Shown here: positions 41,047-50,041 of the stretch, in pieces
Numbering within the stretch: the first letter of the stretch is position 1
How the letters are laid out: each line of letters starts with the position of its first letter
Assembly (NCBI GenBank): GCA_035515055.1
Contig: DATJBV010000009.1
Location: 1 to 64,000 of the forward strand
Length of the DNA stretch: 64,000 nucleotides
Reading direction: 5' to 3'
Source: Pollutimonas sp035515055
GTDB lineage: Bacteria; Pseudomonadota; Gammaproteobacteria; Burkholderiales; Burkholderiaceae_B
Position numbers and translations under genes: made by a program
Notes under the pieces: model-generated
What the model saw: the letters and a program-made list of their open reading frames with translations, nothing else
Databases searched by the model: none
What the model was told of the DNA's origin: nothing

Positions 41047-42891
41047 GTGTCATATCTCCCGTGGGCGTTACTAGGTTTGGCCGCCGTTGGTTCATTGCTG
41101 CTATACCATCGGTCGCGGCGATTGGTGCAGGGGTTAACGCAAGCGCATGCGCGCTTGAACGCCATCCTGCGCAACGTACCGGCGGGAGTCATTACCTTCG
41201 GCATGGACGGCACTATTCACTCCGCCAACCGGATGGTCGGCGTGCTGTTCGGCTACGAATCCGACGAAGTCATCGGCATGCATTGGGACCAGTTGCTGGG
41301 CAACGACGGCGAGTCCGTGGCGCAGCTGCGCATGGGCATGCAAACCCGGGTCGTACGACGGAAAAGCGGAGAAGAGCTGCATATAGAGGTCGTGGCCAGC
41401 GAATTCCGCCAAGGCAGGCGGATCAAGCGTATCGCGATCGTGCGCGACATTACAGAGGCCAAGAAAGCGGAACAGTCTCTGCGGCAAAGCGAGACTTCGC
41501 TGGCAAGCGCCCAGCGGATAGCCCGCATCGGCAGCTGGGAGCGCGATATTGCGACCGGCGCGCAGTATTGGTCGGACGAGACGTATCGCATCTTCAATAA
41601 GCAGCCGGGCGGCGCCGGCCTTAGTTACCGGGCGCTACTGCAACTCGTGCATCCCGAAGACCGGGCCAGGGCGGCGCAAGTCGTCGAGAGCGCCGTCAAG
41701 CGTCTGGATCCCTATGACGTCTCGTACCGCGTGGTCTTTCCAGACGGCCAGGAAAAAATATTGAACACGCTCGGACGTGTCGACTACGATGCCGACGGCC
41801 GGCCGGTGCGCTTCCTGGGTACGGTGCAGGATATTACCGAGAAGCAGCAAGTCGAGGCATTGCTGCGTACGCGCGAGGCGGAGTTCCGCGCGCTGGTGGA
41901 AAATTCCCCCGACATGATCGCCCGATTCGATGGCGACTTGCGGCTGGTGTATGTGAATCCTGTGGTTGAAGCGGTGACCGGCATACCGCCGCACAAGATC
42001 ATAGGAAAGACCTTCGACGAAACCCGTATTGCGCCCGACATCGCGGGCCTATGGACGCATTCAATGCGCAAGGTCATTGTGAGCCAGGTGGCGGACACGT
42101 TCGAGTTCTCGTTCGATATGCCGTTTGGCGAACGTCACTACCAGGTCCGGCTCGTTCCGGAGTCGCAGCCCGGCAATGCTCGAATCACCGTTCTCGCCAT
42201 GGCGCGCGATATTTCGATGATCAAGCACGGTGAGGGCCTGTTGCGCGAGCTGACGGCGCACCAGGAGGCGGTGCGCGAAGAGGAGCGGAAGAAAATTGCC
42301 CGCGAAGTTCACGATGAGCTCGGCCAGGCCCTGACGGCGTTGCGTATGGATGTCTCCATGCTGCGTATCGGCTTCAGCGGCGAAAATCCCGAATTGGCGC
42401 AGCGCATACAGAATATGAAGGAGACCGTGGATCGCACCATCCAGATCGTGCGTAACGTGACGACGGCCTTGCGGCCCGCCGCCCTCGACCTGGGGCTGGT
42501 GGCCGCGCTGGAATGGTTGGTAGAAGACGTGAATCGGCGCTCGGGCGTAAGCGCGGTGCTGCGTACCAAAGAACCGGATATGGCATTGCACGACAACTGT
42601 TCGACCGCGTTGTTTCGTGTCGTCCAGGAGTCATTGACCAATGTGCTCAAGCACGCCGACGCCACCCGTGTCGAGGTCATGCTGCAGGTTGAGGACGATG
42701 TGGTCTTGTTGGAAGTATCGGATAATGGCGCTGGTTTCGACACCAATCATCCCGCCGCCGCGGCGGCATTCGGCATTATGGGCATGCGGGAGCGGGCGCT
42801 TATTCTCGGCGGAAAGGCCGAAATACGCAGCACCTTGGGCGCGGGAACGCGGGTGATGGTATGGCTGCCATTCCAGGCAGCCACGCAATAG
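41047..42891 (+). CDS. PAS-domain sensor histidine kinase (HisKA_3, NarX/DegS type)
   Basis: A kinase of 614 residues. One short N-terminal membrane segment (about 3-20, LPWALLGLAAVGSLLLY) precedes three PAS domains (about 32-140, 155-270 and 280-400). The HisKA_3 phosphoacceptor is in ERKKIAREVHDELGQAL (His422). The ATPase has RVVQESLTNVLKHADA (N box) and DNGAGFD. The start is GTG 41047. The NarL-type regulator gene follows 21 bases later, so the two form a cognate pair. Several PAS domains suggest a redox, light or small-molecule signal; no cofactor residue is obvious. Confidence 0.92.
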   Translation: MSYLPWALLGLAAVGSLLLYHRSRRLVQGLTQAHARLNAILRNVPAGVITFGMDGTIHSANRMVGVLFGYESDEVIGMHWDQLLGNDGESVAQLRMGMQTRVVRRKSGEELHIEVVASEFRQGRRIKRIAIVRDITEAKKAEQSLRQSETSLASAQRIARIGSWERDIATGAQYWSDETYRIFNKQPGGAGLSYRALLQLVHPEDRARAAQVVESAVKRLDPYDVSYRVVFPDGQEKILNTLGRVDYDADGRPVRFLGTVQDITEKQQVEALLRTREAEFRALVENSPDMIARFDGDLRLVYVNPVVEAVTGIPPHKIIGKTFDETRIAPDIAGLWTHSMRKVIVSQVADTFEFSFDMPFGERHYQVRLVPESQPGNARITVLAMARDISMIKHGEGLLRELTAHQEAVREEERKKIAREVHDELGQALTALRMDVSMLRIGFSGENPELAQRIQNMKETVDRTIQIVRNVTTALRPAALDLGLVAALEWLVEDVNRRSGVSAVLRTKEPDMALHDNCSTALFRVVQESLTNVLKHADATRVEVMLQVEDDVVLLEVSDNGAGFDTNHPAAAAAFGIMGMRERALILGGKAEIRSTLGAGTRVMVWLPFQAATQ

Positions 42892-42912
42892 CCGTAAAAA
42901 GGAGCCTCTACT

Positions 42913-43542
42913 ATGATCAAAGTGCTGATTGCCGACGATCACAACATCGTGCGCCACGGACTGAAGCAATTTCTGGCCTTGGCCACGGACGTCCAGGTCG
43001 TGGGCGACGTTGCCGATGGCCAGCAGTTGCTCGAGCGCCTGGCGGAAGGCGGGTGCGACGTCGTGGTCCTCGACATGACGATGCCCGGACGCAGCGGCGT
43101 CGAGCTCATCAAGCGGGTGCGGCAGTTGGAAGGCGCGCCGCCCATCCTCGTGCTCAGCATGCATAATGAAGTACAGCTCGTGTCCCGCGCATTGAAGGCC
43201 GGCGCGGCCGGATACCTGACAAAAGACAGCGAGCCCGAGACGCTCATTGGCGCCATAAGAAAAATCGCCAGGGGTGGGCGCTATATCGACCCGATGCTGG
43301 TCGATAAAATGGTCTTCGATTACGGCCTGGGCGATGCAAGGCCGCCTCACGACAAACTGTCGAACCGGGAATTCCAGGTTTTGCATTTACTGGTTCAAGG
43401 CAAATCCATTAACGATATTGCCGATGGGCTGTCACTCAGCGCCAAGACTATCAGCACGCACAAGCTGCGGTTGATGCAGAAAATGCAGATGAATAGCATG
43501 GCCGACTTAGTCCGCTATGCAATCGAGCATGGGCTGGCCTGA
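42913..43542 (+). CDS. NarL/LuxR family response regulator
   Basis: A response regulator of 209 residues. The receiver domain has the phosphorylated Asp54 (VVVLDMTMPG), the acidic pocket Asp8/Asp9 and Lys at TKDSE. The LuxR-type helix-turn-helix is KLSNREFQVLHLLVQGKSINDIADGLSLSAKTISTHKLRLMQKM (about 142-185). It pairs with the PAS kinase upstream. A TAGGG-N4-CCCTA palindrome 37 bases after its stop, upstream of the first chemoreceptor gene, is a candidate binding site. Confidence 0.93.
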   Translation: MIKVLIADDHNIVRHGLKQFLALATDVQVVGDVADGQQLLERLAEGGCDVVVLDMTMPGRSGVELIKRVRQLEGAPPILVLSMHNEVQLVSRALKAGAAGYLTKDSEPETLIGAIRKIARGGRYIDPMLVDKMVFDYGLGDARPPHDKLSNREFQVLHLLVQGKSINDIADGLSLSAKTISTHKLRLMQKMQMNSMADLVRYAIEHGLA

Positions 43543-43578
43543 GTAGCGGCCGGCTGGCCGACCCCCCGTGCTGATAGC

Positions 43579-43592
43579 TAGGGATATCCCTA
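43579..43592. promoter_or_regulatory. TAGGG-N4-CCCTA palindrome upstream of the chemotaxis operon
   Basis: TAGGGATATCCCTA is a perfect 14-base palindrome between the NarL-type regulator gene and the first chemoreceptor gene (start 43696). Its form matches the NreC-type sites described for some NarL-family regulators. Binding by the adjacent regulator is inference. Confidence 0.5.
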
Positions 43593-43695
43593 CATCCGTT
43601 ACGGCTATTTCCTTATCGAATAAAGCGGCATAACTGATTGTGACTACAGCGTAACAAGACGAGTATATAGAAACCGGTTATTTCTGTAGAGCAGC

Positions 43696-44865
43696 ATGAG
43701 TTCCCTTTTCAGTTTGTCCCGCAAGTGCCAGGCCTTTACATCGTGGCTGCCACCTCTGATCACGGGAGTCGTCGGCATTGCGCTGGTCATGGCCCCCAGC
43801 TTGCCGCAGGGCCGCTACATCCATGGGCTAGCCATCGCTGTTGTCTGCATCCTGTCCACGCTGTATGCGGCGCGTTCCTCGTCTCGTTCAAAGGCGGACC
43901 AAAAAGAAGTCGCGCTCGCGGGTGACAATGTTACGGATTTATGCGAGCAGTTGCTTCCCATCTGGGGCAAGCAGATTGATACAGGACGCAACCAAACCGA
44001 GGAAGCCGTTGTTTCGCTGACCACGCGTTTCGCCGATCTGAGCCGCCGCTTGCAGACAGCGGTCGATATGTCGAATGCGGCCGGCGGCGGGCGGGACGGT
44101 AAAGGAATCGTTGCCTTGCTCGGTGTGAGCCAAAAGGATCTGGGCGACATCATCGTTTCCCTAAAATCGGCGCTGCAGGCAATGACGTCGATGATGGAAC
44201 AGATCGGTACGTTGTCCGCCTTCACGAACGACCTGAAGGACATGGCCGCGGATGTGGCCAGCATCTCGGCACAAACCAATTTACTGGCGGTTAACGCCTC
44301 GATCGAAGCGGCGCGTGCCGGCGAAGTGGGGCGTGGCTTTGCCGTGGTCGCCAGCGAAGTGCGCAAGTTATCGAGCATGTCGGCGGAAACCGGCAAGCGT
44401 ATCAGCACGACGGTCGAATCAGTGAACACGGCAATTGCCACCGTCATGGAACGCACCGAGCGCTACGCGCAGGATGAAGCGGCGTCTATCGAAAGCTCCG
44501 AAAAAACCGTTCATCGCGTACTGGCCGAATTTGGCTCCACAGCGGAACAGCTGGCCGAGTCGACCCGTATCCTCCAGGCGGAAAGTGCGGACATCAAATC
44601 CGAAATAGAAGACGTCCTGGTGTCGTTGCAGTTTCAGGACCGTGTCGCCCAGATATTCAGCCATGTACAAGACAACCTCGACAAGCTGCATGCCCTCTTG
44701 CTCGAGCGGCGCGAACGCTCTGCCCTGGGCATGGAGCCGATCGCTGTCGACGTGCGCGAGTGGCTCGAAGCCCTGGCGCGCACGTACACCACGCAGGAAC
44801 AGCGCAGCAACCATGCTGGCACGCAGTCGGACGACGATAAAGCGTCCGAAATCACCTTCTTTTAG
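43696..44865 (+). CDS. Methyl-accepting chemotaxis protein (two membrane segments, no periplasmic domain)
   Basis: A chemoreceptor of 389 residues. Two close N-terminal membrane segments (about 16-35 and 42-60) leave no room for a sizeable periplasmic sensor, and I see no HAMP domain. The signalling hairpin is ISAQTNLLAVNASIEAARAGEVGRGFAVVASEVRKL (about 194-230). The C-terminus ends in SEITFF, which is not the NWETF pentapeptide of Tar-like receptors. It begins the chemotaxis operon and precedes cheY by 11 bases. It probably senses a cytoplasmic or membrane-linked signal. Confidence 0.88.
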   Translation: MSSLFSLSRKCQAFTSWLPPLITGVVGIALVMAPSLPQGRYIHGLAIAVVCILSTLYAARSSSRSKADQKEVALAGDNVTDLCEQLLPIWGKQIDTGRNQTEEAVVSLTTRFADLSRRLQTAVDMSNAAGGGRDGKGIVALLGVSQKDLGDIIVSLKSALQAMTSMMEQIGTLSAFTNDLKDMAADVASISAQTNLLAVNASIEAARAGEVGRGFAVVASEVRKLSSMSAETGKRISTTVESVNTAIATVMERTERYAQDEAASIESSEKTVHRVLAEFGSTAEQLAESTRILQAESADIKSEIEDVLVSLQFQDRVAQIFSHVQDNLDKLHALLLERRERSALGMEPIAVDVREWLEALARTYTTQEQRSNHAGTQSDDDKASEITFF

Positions 44866-44876
44866 GATTCAACACC

Positions 44877-45245
44877 ATGGCGAAAACCATCCTTATCGTG
44901 GATGACTCCGCTTCCTTGCGGCAAGTGGTCGCGATCGCTCTGCGGGGCGCCGGCTACGACACCATTGAAGCGGCCGACGGGCGACTTGCCCTCGGCAAGC
45001 TCGATGGAACCAAGATCAATCTTGTGATCAGCGACGTGAATATGCCCAATATGGACGGCATTACGTTCGTCAAGGAAATGAAGAAATTGCCGGCATATCG
45101 CTTCACGCCAGTCATTATGCTGACGACAGAATCGCAAGAGGACAAGAAGCGCGAAGGGCAGGCCGCCGGTGCCAAGGCGTGGGTCGTAAAGCCATTCCAG
45201 CCTGCCCAGATGCTTGCCGCCGTGGCTAAACTGGTCATGCCGTAG
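44877..45245 (+). CDS. cheY: CheY-like single-domain response regulator
   Basis: A receiver-only protein of 122 residues. Asp10 and Asp9 form the acidic pocket (LIVDDS), Asp53 is the phosphoacceptor (VISDVNMPNMDG), Thr85 region is MLTTES and Lys is in VVKPFQPAQM. The layout matches CheY-like proteins of alternative chemotaxis systems. It follows the first chemoreceptor gene by 11 bases and precedes the STAS gene by nine. No CheZ phosphatase is in the window. Confidence 0.92.
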   Translation: MAKTILIVDDSASLRQVVAIALRGAGYDTIEAADGRLALGKLDGTKINLVISDVNMPNMDGITFVKEMKKLPAYRFTPVIMLTTESQEDKKREGQAAGAKAWVVKPFQPAQMLAAVAKLVMP

Positions 45246-45254
45246 GCGACGGAC

Positions 45255-45587
45255 ATGATCACGACGCAAGTAAATGACGGCGCCTGTTATGCGAAGGTCG
45301 AAGGCGATCTGACCATCTATACCGCGGCGGAATGCCGCGATTTGCTCGTACAGGCCATGCAGCCTGGGCTGGGCATCGAGATCGACCTGTCCGGCGTTGG
45401 CGAGATAGACAGCGCCGGAGTACAACTTCTGGTGGCGGCAAAACGCGACAGCGCCGCGGCGGGCCGGCCAATGCGCCTGGTGGGTCACAGCCAGGCCGTC
45501 CAGGAGATCATCGATCTATTCCAACTTGCAGCCGATTTCGGTGATCCCATGGTGATGCAGGCCGATTCCCGGGAGCGGCACGCATGA
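45255..45587 (+). CDS. STAS domain protein (anti-sigma-factor-antagonist-like)
   Basis: A 110-residue STAS-domain protein. The core EIDLSGVGEIDSAGVQLLVAAKR keeps Ser53 in DSAGVQLL, the site that SpoIIAA-type proteins have phosphorylated by serine kinases. It lies between cheY and cheA, and its stop overlaps the cheA start by ATGA. Such genes recur in chemotaxis-like operons that control functions other than flagella. Its direct partner is unknown, and no serine kinase of the RsbW type is encoded nearby. Confidence 0.9.
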   Translation: MITTQVNDGACYAKVEGDLTIYTAAECRDLLVQAMQPGLGIEIDLSGVGEIDSAGVQLLVAAKRDSAAAGRPMRLVGHSQAVQEIIDLFQLAADFGDPMVMQADSRERHA

Positions 45588-47779
45588 ACATGGAACAAGC
45601 GCTGCAGACTTACATCGCCGAAAGCCGGACTCTGCTGGCCGAAATGGAGGCGGCCCTGATGGCGCTGGAGGGCGATTCGGCCAACGAGGATATGATCGCC
45701 AGCGTGTTTCGCGCGGCCCATACCATCAAGGGGTCGGCAGGCCTTTTCGGGCTGGACAAGGTCGTCGCGTTCACGCATGTTTGCGAAAATGTCCTGGACC
45801 GCGTGCGCGATGGCTCGATCGCCCTGAGCAATGAGCTGATCGAGATACTGCTCGCGTGCTGCGATCACATCAGCAGTCTTATCGACATGGTCGAACGCGC
45901 CGATGATCGGCTGACTGACGCGCAGACCGCGGAAGGCGAGCGCCTGATGCTGGCGTTGTGCGGCTATGCTGGCGAATGCGTCGTCACGCAGGATGCCGCC
46001 ATGTCGACCATGTCGGCATCGGCTGCCGCCGGGCGGGAAGACGGCATCGAGCGCGGCGACGCCTCAGCCGTCGAAAAAGATCTTTGGCAAATTTCCGTGC
46101 AATTCGGGACCGAAGTGTTGCGCAACGGCATGGACCCTGCCTCGTTCATACGATATCTGGGGAGCATAGGGCGGATTGTCAGCGTCCGGGTAGATACTCA
46201 GCGCCTGCCCGGCCTTGGCGCCCTGGACCCCGAGGCCTGCTATCTGGACTTCGAAATCGGCGTGGCGGGCATTGCCGACAAGAAGACGATAGAGGATGTA
46301 TTCGAGTTCGTGCGGGAAGATTGCCGGCTGAAAATACAGCCGCCGCATAGCTATGCGGCCAAACAGGCGCAACAGATACAAGGCGTTTCCGGCGACGGCG
46401 AAATGCTGGGCGAGATCCTGACCGAGGCGGGCGCGCTCACCTCGGTCGAGTTGAGTGCCGCGCTGGTGCTCCAGGACGGCGCCGCCTCCGAAAGCCGTGC
46501 CGCCGCGCCGCTGGGTCAGATACTCGTGGGCGCGGGCATGGTGGAAGACGAAGTCGTCAACGTGGCGCTCGAGAAGCAGAAGCAAATTCGCGAACAGAAG
46601 GCCCAGGCGGCCAAGTTCATCCGCGTCAATGCGGAGAAGCTGGATGAGTTGATCAACCTTGTGGGCGAACTCGTTATCGCGGGGTCGTCCGCCACCTTGC
46701 TGGCGCAACGCCTGGGCGATGGGCCGATGCAGGAAGCGACTGCCGTCATAAGCCGTTTCGTGGAGCAGATCCGCGAAGACGCACTGCAATTGCGCATGGT
46801 GGCGATAGGCGAAACCTTTAATCGCTTTCATCGCATGGTTCGGGACACCAGTCGTGAACTGGGGAAGGACATCCGGCTGGAGATCAGTGGAGCCGACACT
46901 GAGCTCGACAAAACGGTCATTGAGAAAATAGGTGACCCGCTTACGCACCTGGTACGAAACGCCATGGACCACGGCATCGAGGCCGCGCCGGTGCGCGCGG
47001 CCAGTGGGAAGCCGGCGCGCGGGGCAATACGCCTGAATGCGTACCATGATTCGGGCAGCATCGTCATCGAGGTATCGGACGATGGGGGCGGCCTGAGCCG
47101 CGATCGCATTTACGCCAAGGGCATCGAGCGCGGGCTGGTCGCTCCCGGCAGCATCATGTCGGACCGCGAGGTTTTCAATCTTATCTTTGAGCCCGGCTTT
47201 TCGACTGCGGCCAAGATCAGCAATTTGTCGGGTCGCGGCGTGGGTATGGACGTGGTCAAGCGCAACATCCAGGCACTGCGCGGAACCGTCGACATGGAAA
47301 GCCAGGAAGGGCGCGGCACGACGGTGCGCATTCGCTTGCCGCTTACCCTCGCCATCATCGATGGCTTTCTGGTCGGCGTGGGCGGCGCTTCGTACGTTAT
47401 TCCGCTGGATACGGTTGTCGAATGCGTTGAAGTATCCCAACTGGATCGCGCGGCGTCCGAAGAACGGAGCTACATCAATCTGCGGGGCGAGGTCTTGCCC
47501 TATATGCGTTTGCGGGATCAGTTCCAGCTTGGCGGCGCCCCGGGCCGCCGGGAGAACGTGGTCGTCGTCCAGTATGGCGACGGACGGGCGGGAATCGTGG
47601 TGGATGAATTGATGGGCGAGTTCCAGACGGTCATTAAGCCTCTGGCCAAAATGTTCTCCGGCGTGAAGGGTGTCTCGGGATCCACCATATTGGGGACGGG
47701 CAGCGTTGCGCTGATCCTGGACGTTCCGTCGCTTATCCAGGCGGCGGCACAGCACGATGGCGCACAACAATTTGCATGA
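45584..47779 (+). CDS. cheA: Chemotaxis histidine kinase CheA
   Basis: A CheA of 731 residues. The P1 domain has the phosphorylated His46 in VFRAAHTIKGSAGLFGLDK. A middle region (about 165-340) carries a CheY/CheB-binding-like part and an extra 'GEILTEAGALTSVELSAAL...PLGQILVGAGMV' double motif not found in E. coli CheA. The dimerisation region starts RVNAEKLDELINLVGELVIA (about 347-366). The ATPase has HLVRNAMDHGIEAA and EVSDDGGGL, and the C-terminal CheW-like domain ends SVALILDVPSLIQ. It starts in the stop of the STAS gene and heads the CheA-MCP-CheW core. Confidence 0.94.
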   Translation: MNMEQALQTYIAESRTLLAEMEAALMALEGDSANEDMIASVFRAAHTIKGSAGLFGLDKVVAFTHVCENVLDRVRDGSIALSNELIEILLACCDHISSLIDMVERADDRLTDAQTAEGERLMLALCGYAGECVVTQDAAMSTMSASAAAGREDGIERGDASAVEKDLWQISVQFGTEVLRNGMDPASFIRYLGSIGRIVSVRVDTQRLPGLGALDPEACYLDFEIGVAGIADKKTIEDVFEFVREDCRLKIQPPHSYAAKQAQQIQGVSGDGEMLGEILTEAGALTSVELSAALVLQDGAASESRAAAPLGQILVGAGMVEDEVVNVALEKQKQIREQKAQAAKFIRVNAEKLDELINLVGELVIAGSSATLLAQRLGDGPMQEATAVISRFVEQIREDALQLRMVAIGETFNRFHRMVRDTSRELGKDIRLEISGADTELDKTVIEKIGDPLTHLVRNAMDHGIEAAPVRAASGKPARGAIRLNAYHDSGSIVIEVSDDGGGLSRDRIYAKGIERGLVAPGSIMSDREVFNLIFEPGFSTAAKISNLSGRGVGMDVVKRNIQALRGTVDMESQEGRGTTVRIRLPLTLAIIDGFLVGVGGASYVIPLDTVVECVEVSQLDRAASEERSYINLRGEVLPYMRLRDQFQLGGAPGRRENVVVVQYGDGRAGIVVDELMGEFQTVIKPLAKMFSGVKGVSGSTILGTGSVALILDVPSLIQAAAQHDGAQQFA

Positions 47780-47848
47780 CGTGCCGCTGGCATGGCGAGT
47801 GCCGGGAATGGCCTGGCTATACATAACTTACATTGACGGAAGAGAAGA

Positions 47849-49483
47849 ATGTTCAGGAATATGAAGATCGGAATACGCTTGGGCTTGGGGTTTGGCGTCA
47901 TTGGCGTTCTAATGGCCGCCGTCCTGGTGTTGTCGGTGACGGCGCTGGAAAAGCTCAACGCCAATGTGGACGAAATCGTCAATAAGACGTATCCAAAGAC
48001 GGTGATCGCCAACAATATTATCGACGCGTTGTCCACCGGAACGATGGCCTTGCGCAATATGCTCATTGTTCAGCAAGACCGGCAGTTGGAGGTCGAGCGG
48101 GAAAAGGTAAAAGCGGCATCGAAATCCATCACTGAGAATATGGAGACGCTGGAAGCGTCGGTGTATCTGCCGCGTGGGCAGGAACTATTCAAATCCATGA
48201 AGGACGAGCGCGTGATTTTCTCGCAGTCGTTCGGTCATTTCCTGAAATTGACGGGCGAAGGCAGCATGGCTGAAGCGGCCAGCCATATGGTGCACGATGT
48301 CCAGCCCAAGCAGGATTCGTACGTCGCGTCGATCAGGGCGTTGATCGACTTCCAGAATGAGCTGGTGGTGAAGTCGGGCATTGAAGCGGAAGCGCAGTAC
48401 GAGGAGGCGCGCACGCTTATCGTTGGCCTGAGCGCCGCCGCGCTTCTGTTGGCCTGTATTATTGCTTTCTGGGTCACGCGCAGCGTCACCCGTCCATTGG
48501 CGCGGGCCGTGGGAGTGGCAAACAGCATTGCCGCCGGCGACCTTACCACCAACATCCAGGTGAACTCGCGCGATGAAACGGGGCAATTGCTGGCGGCCAT
48601 GAAAGACATGGTCACAAAAATCGGCCAGGTCATTGGGGAAGTTCGGGGTTCGGCCGACAGCTTGTCGAGCGCGTCAGAAGAGGTCAGCGCGACGGCTCAG
48701 TCGATGTCGCAGGCAACGAGCGAGCAAGCCGCAAGCGTGGAAGAGACGTCAGCCACGCTGGAGCAGTCCACCGCCTCCATCAACCAGAACGCCGAGAACG
48801 CCCGCGTCACCGACGGCATGGCGTCGAAAGCCACTCGCGAGGCCACTGAAGGCGGCCGCGCAGTGACAGAAACAGTGGCGGCAATGAAGAGCATTGCGGC
48901 CAAGATCGGCATCATCGACGATATCGCCTATCAAACGAACCTGCTGGCGCTGAACGCCGCCATTGAAGCGGCCCGTGCCGGCGAGCACGGCAAAGGGTTT
49001 GCCGTCGTGGCCGCGGAGGTGCGCAAGCTTGCCGAACGCAGCCAAGTCGCCGCGCAGGAAATCAGCGAAGTCGCTTCCAATAGCGTCGAGCTCGCGGAGA
49101 AGGCCGGCAAATTGCTCGACGATATCGTGCCGTCGATTGCCAAGACGTCGGATCTCGTCCAGGAAATTGCGGCCGCCAGCGAAGAGCAATCGGCAGGTAT
49201 CGGGCAGATCAACACGGCCATGGCACAGTTGAACCAGATCACGCAGCAGAATGCCTCGTCGTCGGAAGAGCTTGCGGCTACCGCCGAGGAAATGAGCAGC
49301 CAGGCGTTGCAGCTGCAGCAGGCAGTGGCTTTCTTCAAAGTCGGCTCAGGCGCCGGCGAAACCGTCGCCGTCGCTCCAAAGGCGGTGGTGAAACGCAGCG
49401 GCAATACGCCGGCGGCCAGCCCGCGCGATACCTCGAAAGCACCCGCGATCGAGTCCGATTCGCCTGAATTCGTGCGCTTCTAG
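47849..49483 (+). CDS. Methyl-accepting chemotaxis protein (Tar-like, four-helix-bundle sensor)
   Basis: A chemoreceptor of 544 residues. The two membrane segments (about 12-32 and 190-210) bracket a four-helix-bundle ligand domain (about 35-185). HAMP (about 212-265) and the signalling domain follow, with IDDIAYQTNLLALNAAIEAARAGEHGKGFAVVAAEVRKLAERSQ. It ends SPEFVRF, without a CheR-binding pentapeptide. AAGAGAAG lies upstream of the ATG. It sits between cheA and cheW and is the periplasmic input of this pathway. The ligand is unknown. Confidence 0.93.
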   Translation: MFRNMKIGIRLGLGFGVIGVLMAAVLVLSVTALEKLNANVDEIVNKTYPKTVIANNIIDALSTGTMALRNMLIVQQDRQLEVEREKVKAASKSITENMETLEASVYLPRGQELFKSMKDERVIFSQSFGHFLKLTGEGSMAEAASHMVHDVQPKQDSYVASIRALIDFQNELVVKSGIEAEAQYEEARTLIVGLSAAALLLACIIAFWVTRSVTRPLARAVGVANSIAAGDLTTNIQVNSRDETGQLLAAMKDMVTKIGQVIGEVRGSADSLSSASEEVSATAQSMSQATSEQAASVEETSATLEQSTASINQNAENARVTDGMASKATREATEGGRAVTETVAAMKSIAAKIGIIDDIAYQTNLLALNAAIEAARAGEHGKGFAVVAAEVRKLAERSQVAAQEISEVASNSVELAEKAGKLLDDIVPSIAKTSDLVQEIAAASEEQSAGIGQINTAMAQLNQITQQNASSSEELAATAEEMSSQALQLQQAVAFFKVGSGAGETVAVAPKAVVKRSGNTPAASPRDTSKAPAIESDSPEFVRF

Positions 49484-49492
49484 GAGCAGCGC

Positions 49493-50041
49493 ATGACAGC
49501 AATCGTAGTTACAGGACGGTCGGGACAGGCCGGCCGGGAGCAGGACAAGGATAGTCATCATCAGTACTTGACGTTCATGCTGCGCGGCGAGGTGTTCGCT
49601 ATCGACATCCTGGTGATCAAGGAAATTATCGAGTACGACAACCTGACGGACGTACCGATGATGCCTGACTTCATACGCGGCGTGATCAATTTGCGCGGGT
49701 CGGTGGTTCCGGTTGTGGACCTGGCCGCGCGCTTCGGCCGCGCCCGGGCGGAGATCACGCGGCGCACTTGCATCGTCATAATCGAAGTCGAAGGCGAGGA
49801 AGATGGCGAAACGCAGGACGTCGGTGTCGTCGTCGACGCCGTCAATGCCGTGATCGAGATCGCCGCGAATCAAATTGAACCGGCGCCGGCATTCGGGGCG
49901 AAAGTCCGATCGGATTTCATCCGCGGCATGGGCAAGGTGGACGGCAGGTTCGTCATTATCCTGAATGCGAACAAGGTCTTGTCGCTGGATGACCTGGCAA
50001 TGCTGGAGCGCATCGGCGCCGAATCGGTGCATGGCGAGTGA
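49493..50041 (+). CDS. cheW: Chemotaxis adaptor CheW
   Basis: An adaptor of 182 residues linking receptors to CheA. The CheW fold begins QYLTFMLRGEVFAIDILVIKEII and includes PDFIRGVINLRGSVVPVVDLAARFG and VVVDAVNAVIEIA. The N-terminus has about 20 extra residues before the fold. Its stop overlaps the cheR start by four bases (GTGA). Confidence 0.94.
   Translation: MTAIVVTGRSGQAGREQDKDSHHQYLTFMLRGEVFAIDILVIKEIIEYDNLTDVPMMPDFIRGVINLRGSVVPVVDLAARFGRARAEITRRTCIVIIEVEGEEDGETQDVGVVVDAVNAVIEIAANQIEPAPAFGAKVRSDFIRGMGKVDGRFVIILNANKVLSLDDLAMLERIGAESVHGE

Noticed and set aside
43547..43560. CGGCC-GGCT-GGCCG hairpin after the NarL-type regulator gene
   Set aside because: The stem is only five pairs and no U-tract follows; common in GC-rich sequence.
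46064..47824. Long leftward open frame of 586 codons antisense to cheA
   Set aside because: cheA has clear motifs along the whole stretch; the antisense frame has none.
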